A DNA stretch of 64,000 nt from Vandammella animalimorsus (GTDB lineage: Bacteria; Pseudomonadota; Gammaproteobacteria; Burkholderiales; Burkholderiaceae_C). The stretch is from assembly GCF_002285265.1 (NCBI RefSeq), contig NZ_NSJB01000001.1:496001-560000 (forward strand). Direction: 5' to 3'. Within the stretch, counting starts at the first letter, position 1. Each line of letters opens with the position of its first letter. This document shows positions 58,462-64,000 of the stretch, in pieces. The notes beneath the pieces were generated by a model. That model did not search any database and was not told the DNA's origin. It was given only the letters and a program-made list of their open reading frames with translations. Position numbers and translations under genes: made by a program.

Positions 58462-59523
58462 ATGCCAGAACCCGCCGCAACCGCCAGCGCCGCAAGACCC
58501 ATCGAAGACACCGCCATCACCAGCGCAGACGGCGCGGCCAGGGCGCGCGGTTGGCAGCGCCAGGCGCTGCCGCCGCAGGCGGGCCTGTGCTACAGCGAGT
58601 TCCTGCCCGTGGCCGATGGGCTGACGCTGGCCTATTCGCATTACGCGCCCCGCCGCGATCTGGTGCAGCGCAGCGAGCAATCCCACGCCGGGCGCGTGCT
58701 GATCTTGACGCTGGGCTTGCAAGGGCATTCCTTCACCCTCGATGGCGCAGGCCAGCGCTTTGACTTCGCCAGCGGGCACAGCACCATCAGCGCCTTTGCC
58801 CACGTGCAGGGGCAAAGGCACTTCCCGGCCGGGCAGACCACCCGCCAGTTGCGCCTGCTGGTGCAGGAGCGCGCCTTGCACCAGTACGGACTGCAAGCCG
58901 CGCTGGCCGATATGGCGCAGGCCGAGCAGGCGCGGCTGCTGTTCTTTGGCCGCAGCGATGGCGCGGCCCAGCATCTGGCCCAGCGCCTGCTGCACCTGCG
59001 CGCGCAGAGCCGCGCATCCCTGGGAGTGAACTCGGCCATGCCTGCGCCCAGCCCCTTGCAGTGGCACATCGCCAGCCTCAGCCTGCTGGCCGAGCTGCTG
59101 CGGCATCTGCCAGGCGGCGCAGCAGCCCGGGCCGATGCCACAGCCAATGCCGCGGCCCCTGCGCGCCGCTTGCGCGGCAGTGAGCAAGACCGCCTGCTGC
59201 GCGCCCGCGAGCTGCTGATGCAACAGTACGCCCAGCCGCTGAGCATCGGCTACCTGTGCACGGCCGTGGGTTTGAGCGAATGCCAGCTCAAGCGCGGCTT
59301 TCGGGCGCTGTTTGGCACCAGCGCCTATCGCATGCTGACCGCCATCCGCATGGAAAAAGCCCGGGAGCTGCTGGAGCAGGGGCTGTACGTCTCCACCGTC
59401 GCCTACCGCGTGGGCTACCAGCACCCCTCCAGCTTCAGCGCCGCCTTTGAGCGCCACTACGGCATGCCGCCCAAGGCCGTGGCGCGCACGCGCGGCTCGA
59501 GCAGCGCCGCGCCGTTGCGGTAG
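58462..59523 (+). CDS. AraC-family regulator 2 (PchR-like)
   Basis: A 353-residue activator divergent from receptor 2. The C-terminal DNA-binding domain (about 255-345) is complete: PLSIGYLCTAVGLSECQLKR, then VSTVAYRVGYQHPSSFSAAF and HYGMPPKAV. The N-terminal domain has the GRVLILTLGLQGHSFTLDGA and GHSTISAFAHVQGQ blocks that fit the PchR group of siderophore-responsive regulators. An Ala-rich linker joins the domains (about 215-240). It most likely binds the two 21-bp-spaced repeats in the shared promoter region. The last 22 codons overlap the 3' end of the convergent gene, an overlap of 67 bases. Confidence 0.9.
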   Translation: MPEPAATASAARPIEDTAITSADGAARARGWQRQALPPQAGLCYSEFLPVADGLTLAYSHYAPRRDLVQRSEQSHAGRVLILTLGLQGHSFTLDGAGQRFDFASGHSTISAFAHVQGQRHFPAGQTTRQLRLLVQERALHQYGLQAALADMAQAEQARLLFFGRSDGAAQHLAQRLLHLRAQSRASLGVNSAMPAPSPLQWHIASLSLLAELLRHLPGGAAARADATANAAAPARRLRGSEQDRLLRARELLMQQYAQPLSIGYLCTAVGLSECQLKRGFRALFGTSAYRMLTAIRMEKARELLEQGLYVSTVAYRVGYQHPSSFSAAFERHYGMPPKAVARTRGSSSAAPLR

Positions 59524-60698
59524 CGCAGATTGCCGCTGGCGCCCAGGATGCGCGCCGGCGCGTGCAGCAGGGCCTGGAAGAAGCTGGCCGCATCGGCAAA
59601 GCGCCGGTGGCCGGCGAGGGCGTCCGTCTCCGACAGCAGCACGCAGCCGGCCAGCGGCCCCTGCGTGGGCAGGATCCAATATTCGCGCTCCATGCCGCAC
59701 TGGGCAAAGCACACGGCGCTGTGCAGCCAGTCGGGCAGGGCGCCTGGCTGCTCGGGCCAGCCGTGCTGGCGCGCCGCTTGCAGCATGCGGGCCTGTTGCT
59801 GGGGCCATTGCTCGATGGCAAAGAGCTCCAGCCCCACGGTGTCGCCGTGGCAGAACAGGCGCGCGCCGTTGTGGCTGGCGTAGGCGGCCAGCAGGCCGGC
59901 CAGCGGCGCGCCCCACAGGGCCTGGTAGAACTCCAGCAAATCCGGCTCGGGCGCGGGCTGGCTGTGGTGTTGCATGGGCAGCCAGGCGCTGGCGCCATCG
60001 GCCAGGGCCTGCAGCGCCAGGCGCGGGTGCGCCTGGGTGATGGCGCGCAGGGCTGGCGGCTGGCTGGGGCCATCGTCTTGCGGCGCTTGCGCAGGCTGCG
60101 TCGCCTGCGGCTGGGGGGCGTGGGCATCGGCTGCGCCGCCTGCTGCGGCGGCAGTGGTGGCGTCGGCATCGGTGATGGCGGCGGGCCAGGGCAACTCGGC
60201 CAATTCATCGCGCAGCAGCTGCGCCACGGTGTGGGCAAAGGCCTCGCCATGCAGGTCGATGGCGGCGTCGGTGCCGGCCCAGTCCTGGCCGCCGAAATGT
60301 TCCTGCGGCGTGGCTTGGGTGCTGAAGTGCAGGTCTTCGTGGCCGAGCTGGCTGAAGGTGATGGTCAGCGGCGGTTGGGCCTGGCCTTGCAGCGCCTGAC
60401 TGAGGATGTCGGCCAGCATCTCCTGCCCGGCCAGCGCGGCCAGGGCCTGGATGCGCTGCAGCGCTGCGCGCTCGTGCGCCAGCCAGAGGGCGATGGACTG
60501 CCTGCCCAGGCAAAAGCGCAGCAAATCCCACCAGCCCTGCCAGGCCGGCTGCAGCGGCCCCTGGGCCTGCTGCGCCTGCAGCTGCTGGTGCAGCTGGTCG
60601 AGCAGCCAGAAGGGGCTTTTGTGCGCGGCCTGCCGGGCCAGCTGTTCGAGCAGCGGCTCGCCGACCGGCGTGGCAGGGCTTGAGGTGGGCGTGGGCAT
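59457..60698 (-). CDS. Hypothetical protein with SUKH/SMI1-like C-terminal region
   Basis: A 413-residue soluble protein, not confidently recognised. The N-terminal half (about 10-170) is helical and Gln/Leu-rich (SPFWLLDQLHQQLQAQQAQG) and may form a scaffold. An Ala/Gln/Pro linker follows (about 175-225). The C-terminal part (about 245-400) has features of SMI1/KNR4 (SUKH) domains: DLLEFYQALWGAPLAGLLAA, a polar ASHNGARLF, GMEREYWILPTQGPLAGCVL and FADAASFFQALLHAP. SUKH proteins often serve as immunity proteins to toxins, but no toxin gene is adjacent. It overlaps the end of AraC regulator 2 by 67 bases. Confidence 0.65.
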   Translation of the reverse strand: MPTPTSSPATPVGEPLLEQLARQAAHKSPFWLLDQLHQQLQAQQAQGPLQPAWQGWWDLLRFCLGRQSIALWLAHERAALQRIQALAALAGQEMLADILSQALQGQAQPPLTITFSQLGHEDLHFSTQATPQEHFGGQDWAGTDAAIDLHGEAFAHTVAQLLRDELAELPWPAAITDADATTAAAAGGAADAHAPQPQATQPAQAPQDDGPSQPPALRAITQAHPRLALQALADGASAWLPMQHHSQPAPEPDLLEFYQALWGAPLAGLLAAYASHNGARLFCHGDTVGLELFAIEQWPQQQARMLQAARQHGWPEQPGALPDWLHSAVCFAQCGMEREYWILPTQGPLAGCVLLSETDALAGHRRFADAASFFQALLHAPARILGASGNLRYRNGAALLEPRVRATALGGMP

Positions 60699-60707
60699 CG
60701 TGGCTCA

Positions 60708-60839
60708 GAACCTGTTCAAGATCTCGGGCGAGTGGGCAAAAAGCGGTTGGCGATGGCTGCAAGGCGTAGAGCACAGCGGCTATGGAGAGGCTTTGCAACG
60801 CCAGCAGATCGCCCCAATCCGCGCGCTTGCCCGCTGTGC
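60708..60839. mobile_element. MITE copy 4, truncated
   Basis: The left end GAACCTGTTCAAGATCTC is intact and preceded by TCA as in copies 2 and 3. The interior follows copy 2 (GCGAGTGGGCAAAAAGCGGT, GAGGCTTTGCAACGCC, CGCCCCAATCCGC). The right end is lost: the sequence diverges at about 60839 in a run of seven G, with no GAACAGGTTC terminus. It lies 10 bp upstream of the start of the SUKH-like gene. Confidence 0.8.
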
Positions 60840-60862
60840 AGGGGGGGTGACGGGCGGTGGGC

Positions 60863-61642
60863 TCAGTGGCCGGGCTGGCCCAGCGCGGCGGAGATTTTGC
60901 TGGCTGTGGTCTGCAGCCTGGGCACCCAGCTTTCTTCCAGTCGGCCGGTGGGCGCGGAGATGGACAGGCCGGCCACCAGCTTGCCCTGGTCGTCGTAGAT
61001 GCCTGCGGCAATGCAGTTCACGCCCAACTCCAGCTCCTCGCGGTCCTGCGCCAGACCGCTTTGGCGCACGCGGTGCAGCTCGCGTTCGAGCACGTCCAGC
61101 TTGGTGATGCTGTTGCGCGTATTGCCCGCCAGCCCGGTGCGCGCGGCGTAGGCGCGCACCCAGTGCGGCTCCTGCGCGGCCAGGAACAGCTTGCCGGTGG
61201 AGGTCAGGTGCAGCGGCGCATGGCCGCCGATGGCGCGCACCACCTGCATGCCCGAGCGCTCGCTGAAAGCGCGCTCGATGTAGACGATCTCATCGCCCTG
61301 GTGGATGGACAGGTTGATGGCCTGCTGCGTGCTGCGGTGCAGCTCGCGCATCAGCGGCAGGGCCACGTCGCGCACGCTCAGCCGCGCCTTGACCAGATTG
61401 CCCAGCTCCAGCAGGCGCAGCCCCAGGCGGTAGCTGCCCGCCTCGGGCCGCTCCACCAGCCGCCCGATGACCAGATCGTTGAGGATGCGGTGCGCGGTTG
61501 AAGGGTGCAGCCCGGTGGCCTCGCTGATCTCCTTGAGCGAGATGGCCTGGGCATGGCTGGCCAGAAAATCCAGGATGGCGTACATGCGCTCGAAGACCTG
61601 GATGCTGGGCGTTTGCCGTGGTGGCGTGTCGTGAAGGCGCAT
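60863..61642 (-). CDS. IclR-family transcriptional regulator
   Basis: A 259-residue regulator. The N-terminal winged helix-turn-helix (about 12-75) reads ERMYAILDFLASHAQAISLK, EISEATGLHPSTAHRILNDL, and VERPEAGSYRLGLRLLELG. The C-terminal effector domain (about 85-255) contains HLTSTGKLFLA, LERELHRVRQSGLAQDREEL and GVNCIAAGIYDDQGKLVAGL. IclR proteins control degradation pathways of aromatic or small acids. The regulated genes are not evident; the neighbour across the divergent promoter is a HIT-family hydrolase. Start chosen at MRLHDTPPRQTPSIQ. Confidence 0.92.
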   Translation of the reverse strand: MRLHDTPPRQTPSIQVFERMYAILDFLASHAQAISLKEISEATGLHPSTAHRILNDLVIGRLVERPEAGSYRLGLRLLELGNLVKARLSVRDVALPLMRELHRSTQQAINLSIHQGDEIVYIERAFSERSGMQVVRAIGGHAPLHLTSTGKLFLAAQEPHWVRAYAARTGLAGNTRNSITKLDVLERELHRVRQSGLAQDREELELGVNCIAAGIYDDQGKLVAGLSISAPTGRLEESWVPRLQTTASKISAALGQPGH

Positions 61643-61800
61643 GGCGGAGAGTGGCGGGCAGTAAGCGCATGTTCAAAGAACAATGCTCAGTGTGAAATGG
61701 GCAATCTTAGTTTGTTCCATCCGCGTCAGCGATCATGCCGATGGAGCTGGTGGGCACGCAAAATCCAGGCTTGGCGTTTTCCTGTTTTTTTCAAGTTTCG

Positions 61801-62343
61801 ATGACCATGAGTGATGCCCGCCTGCCTTCTTCCTCTTGCCTTGAAGGCCTTGAGCCGCAGCTGCCGCCGCCCGGCGAGCGCGCCGCCGGCTGTGCGCTGT
61901 GCCAGGAGGGCGGCGGGCGCGTGGTGTTTGCCCACCCCTTGCTGCGCCTGGTGCACGCCCAGGAGCCGGGGCTGGAGGCCTTCTACCGCATCGTCTGGAC
62001 GGCGCACGTGCGCGAATGGAGCGAGCTGCCCGCGCCGCAGCAGTGGCTGTGCATGCAGGCCGTGGCGGTGGTGGAGCGGGCCATGCGCGAGGTGATTGCG
62101 CCGCACAAGGTGAACCTGGCTTCGCTGGGCAATGTGGTGCCGCACCTGCACTGGCACATCATCGCCCGTTATGAGTGGGACGGGCATTTCCCCGCGCCGG
62201 TCTGGGCGCCGGCGCACACCGCGCCGCAGGATGTGCCGCCGCAGCGCCTGCAATGGCTGCGCGAGCGCCGCGCGGCGCTCGAAGCGGCCATGTGCGCCGG
62301 CCTGCAGGCGCTGCTGCAAGGTGGGGCGCCGCCTGCGGCCTGA
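61801..62343 (+). CDS. HIT-family protein
   Basis: A 180-residue nucleotide-binding hydrolase or transferase of the histidine-triad superfamily. The triad is in NVVPHLHWHIIARYEWD. A CALC pair near the N-terminus (GERAAGCALCQEGGGRVVF) may form part of a zinc site with later residues, as in some HIT proteins. The middle EWSELPAPQQWLCMQAVAVV is helical. The substrate is probably a nucleotide phosphate ester, not determined. Two ATGs two codons apart (61801 and 61807) could start it; neither has a clear Shine-Dalgarno. Convergent with asd. Confidence 0.85.
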   Translation: MTMSDARLPSSSCLEGLEPQLPPPGERAAGCALCQEGGGRVVFAHPLLRLVHAQEPGLEAFYRIVWTAHVREWSELPAPQQWLCMQAVAVVERAMREVIAPHKVNLASLGNVVPHLHWHIIARYEWDGHFPAPVWAPAHTAPQDVPPQRLQWLRERRAALEAAMCAGLQALLQGGAPPAA

Positions 62344-62438
62344 CGACGTTGCACCAGGGCAGTTCGGCACGCATCCAATGATTTCTGCGAGGCCGCTTTT
62401 GCGGGCCGTTGCCGAGATCGTGGTGAGCAGGTAGGCCC

Positions 62439-63569
62439 TCAGGCCTCGACCAGAATGCGCAGCATGCGGCGCAGCGGCTCGGCCGCGCCCCAGAGCAGCT
62501 GGTCGCCGATGGTGAAGGCGCCCAGGTACTGCGGGCCCATGGCCAGCTTGCGCACGCGCCCGACGGGGATGCGCATGGTGCCGGTGACGGCAACTGGCGT
62601 GAGCTCGGCCAGCGTGGCCTCCTTGGTGTTGGGCACCAGCTTCACCCAGGGGTTGTCGGCGGCGATCATGGCTTCGATCTCGTCGAGCGGCACGTCCTTT
62701 TTCAGCTTGAAGGTCAGCGCCTGGCTGTGGCAGCGCATGGCGCCGATGCGCACGCAAAAGCCGTCAACCGGGATGGCCGGCGTGCCAAAGCCTTCGCCCA
62801 TGCCCAGGATTTTGTTGGTCTCGGCCATGCCCTTCCATTCCTCACGGCTGACGCCGTTGCCCAGGTCGGCGTCGATCCAGGGGATCAGCGAGCCGCCCAG
62901 CGGCGCCAGGAAGTGGGCCGTCTCGGCCTCGCTCAGGCCGCGCTGCTTGGCGATGATCTTGCGGTCGATCTCCAGGATGGCGCTGTGCGGGTCGGCCAGC
63001 AGCTCGCGCACCTCGGCGTGCAGCGTGCCGAACTGCGTCAGCAGCTCGCGCATGTGCTGCGCGCCGCCGCCCGATGCAGCCTGGTAGGTCTGGGTGCTCA
63101 TCCATTCGACCAGCCCGGCCTTGTACAGCGCGCCAACGCCCATGAGCATGCAACTGACGGTGCAGTTGCCGCCCACCCAGGTCTTGCCGCCCTTGCTCAG
63201 GGCGTTTTGGATCACCGGCAGGTTGACGGGGTCGAGCACGATGACCGATTCGCTGTCCATGCGCAGCGTCGATGCCGCATCGATCCAGTGGCCATTCCAG
63301 CCGGCGGCGCGCAGCTTGGGGTAGACCGCCTTGGTGTAATCGCCGCCCTGGGCGGTCAGGATGATGTCGCAGCGCTTGAGCGCCTCGATGTCGTAGGCGT
63401 CCTGCAGGCGTGTTTCGTTCCTGGCCTGGGCCGGGGCCTGGCCGCCGGCGTTGGAGGTCGAGAAAAACACCGGCTCGATGCAGTCGAAATCGCCCTCGGC
63501 CTGCATGCGCTCAAGCAGCACGGAGCCGACCATGCCGCGCCAGCCGACCAAACCTGTACGTTGTGCCAT
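62439..63569 (-). CDS. asd: Aspartate-semialdehyde dehydrogenase
   Basis: A 376-residue NADPH enzyme that makes aspartate semialdehyde, the branch point to lysine/diaminopimelate, threonine, methionine and isoleucine. The N-terminal [20 protein letters not shown] is the classical cofactor loop. The catalytic Cys is in [20 protein letters not shown], with the later Gln/His residues in [12 protein letters not shown] and [19 protein letters not shown]. Length and motifs fit the gamma/beta-proteobacterial Asd class. The leuB, fimV and truA genes often adjacent in Burkholderiales are not seen. Confidence 0.97.
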   Translation of the reverse strand: MAQRTGLVGWRGMVGSVLLERMQAEGDFDCIEPVFFSTSNAGGQAPAQARNETRLQDAYDIEALKRCDIILTAQGGDYTKAVYPKLRAAGWNGHWIDAASTLRMDSESVIVLDPVNLPVIQNALSKGGKTWVGGNCTVSCMLMGVGALYKAGLVEWMSTQTYQAASGGGAQHMRELLTQFGTLHAEVRELLADPHSAILEIDRKIIAKQRGLSEAETAHFLAPLGGSLIPWIDADLGNGVSREEWKGMAETNKILGMGEGFGTPAIPVDGFCVRIGAMRCHSQALTFKLKKDVPLDEIEAMIAADNPWVKLVPNTKEATLAELTPVAVTGTMRIPVGRVRKLAMGPQYLGAFTIGDQLLWGAAEPLRRMLRILVEA

Positions 63570-63671
63570 GTGGATAACCCTTCTTTCAATGGAGATTGCA
63601 GAAATGTTGGAACTCTCTGCCCCGGCTCGTCTGGCCGGCTTGAAAGACGGGCGCGACGAACCGCAGCTGCT

Positions 63672-63809
63672 TCAGCCCTTCGTCGTCTTGGTGATGATCA
63701 CGGCCACAGCAGCGCGCGCTGCCGGTGCGGGGCGCACGGGCTGCGCACATGCCAACGCCAGGCCCTGGGCCTGGCGCGATGTGCAATGGGAAAAACGCTG
63801 CTGCAGCAT
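63672..63809 (-). other. Possible leader peptide upstream of asd
   Basis: A 45-codon frame starts with ATG and ends ...AVAVIITKTTKG, stop, 102 bases before asd. The last eight codons include Ile-Ile-Thr-Lys-Thr-Thr-Lys, all amino acids of the aspartate family made from Asd product. This is the composition expected of a transcription attenuator such as thrL. Against it: no clear terminator hairpin with a T-run follows, and the ATG lies very close to the predicted transcription start. Treated as a candidate only. Confidence 0.3.
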
Positions 63810-63851
63810 GATGGCGCGCAGTATAGCGAGTTTGCGCCGCCGCCAGCGCGG

Positions 63852-63893
63852 GCGTTGAGCGTTGAGCGTTGAGCGTTGAGCGTTGAGCGTTGG
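63852..63893. repeat. Tandem 7-bp repeat (GCGTTGA, 6 units)
   Basis: Five perfect units of GCGTTGA and a sixth with the last base changed (GCGTTGG), head to tail. It leads directly into the 6-bp array. Copy number is likely to vary between isolates. Confidence 0.95.
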
Positions 63894-63948
63894 CTTGGGC
63901 TTGGGCTTGGGCTTGGGCTTGGGCTTGGGCTTGGGCTTGGGCTTGGGG
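63894..63948. repeat. Tandem 6-bp repeat (CTTGGG, 9 units)
   Basis: Nine perfect units of CTTGGG and one extra G, directly after the 7-bp array. It ends about 35 bases before the start of the last gene in the window, so changes in number would alter the spacing of its promoter region. Confidence 0.95.
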
Positions 63949-63982
63949 CGCGGCCCATGCCAAGCCCTACAATCGCCGCCCT

Positions 63983-64000
63983 ATGGCAAAACAAGCACCT
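63983..64000 (+). CDS. Start of an unidentified gene (cut by window edge)
   Basis: ATG followed by five sense codons (MAKQAP) reaches the right edge. A TACAAT hexamer lies 13 bases before the ATG and could be a -10 element or chance. Too short to identify. Confidence 0.35.

Larger units (their letters stand above)
63570..63982. other. Region upstream of asd
   Basis: This 413-bp stretch between the asd start and the next gene holds a possible leader peptide (63672-63809 on the minus strand), a TATACT -10-like hexamer on the minus strand (63820-63825) without a good -35, and two abutting tandem repeats (63852-63948). No other gene is seen. Confidence 0.5.

Noticed and set aside
63852..63948. 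CRISPR-like array.
   Set aside because: Units are 6-7 bp without spacers; these are simple tandem repeats. No cas genes are present.

Overview
This 64 kb window is a GC-rich, densely coded piece of a betaproteobacterial chromosome, most likely from the family Comamonadaceae (Burkholderiales). The evidence is the set of housekeeping genes (clpS-clpA, tgt, smc, dapC, carAB with a small gene between carA and carB, dapD, hbdH, relA, ppk1, glnA, asd), a Burkholderiales-type trimeric porin, and the codon use. No rRNA, tRNA, CRISPR array, prophage or full insertion sequence was recognised. Genes often clustered elsewhere in Burkholderiales are scattered here: dapC, dapD and asd lie far apart, glnA has no ntrBC beside it, and ugpC stands alone. 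This suggests a much rearranged chromosome.

Layout. 0-5.5 kb: end of clpS, clpA, two small secreted proteins, a DHFR-like reductase, a rearrangement scar (tail of a TetR regulator against tail of a TonB-dependent receptor) and a cupin. 5.5-9 kb: a VWA lipoprotein, then an AT-rich leader with a near-consensus sigma70 promoter driving a baeRF-type release-factor-like protein, a candidate ribosome hibernation factor. 9-15 kb: minus-strand run of tgt, pgeF, gspF, a degenerate SDR, a thermonuclease and a beta-hydroxyacid dehydrogenase. 15-32 kb: orphan ugpC behind an attenuator-like hairpin, smc, dapC, an AT-rich unknown gene with internal duplication, a HAD phosphatase, carA-orf-carB, an M48 protease and rsgA. 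A roughly 240-bp repeat occurs at both ends of the smc-rsgA block in opposite orientation. 32-46 kb: porin, dapD, hbdH, alpha/beta hydrolase, relA, pdxY, ppk1 with a histone-like tail, glnA and a RES-Xre toxin-antitoxin pair.

46-59.5 kb is the accessory centrepiece: a composite siderophore-acquisition locus. One arm holds a TonB-dependent receptor, two half-size exporter-fold ABC transporters (YbtPQ/IrtAB type) and an AraC regulator. The other holds a second receptor, an O-methyltransferase, an RhtX/FptX-like MFS permease and a second AraC regulator. The divergent promoter of the second arm carries a good Fur-box candidate next to two 16-bp direct repeats exactly 21 bp apart, as expected for an AraC-family activator. 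The two arms are separated by a decayed copy of the toxin-antitoxin antitoxin gene and a 161-bp MITE. 59.5-64 kb: a SUKH-like hypothetical, an IclR regulator, a HIT protein and asd with a possible leader peptide and tandem repeats upstream.

A family of short inverted-repeat elements (MITEs, 156-161 bp, four copies plus one solo end) runs through the accessory parts. Two copies sit directly against the stop codons of siderophore-locus genes. Together with the repeat pair, the pseudogene scars and the AT-rich gene, they mark where this region has been remodelled.
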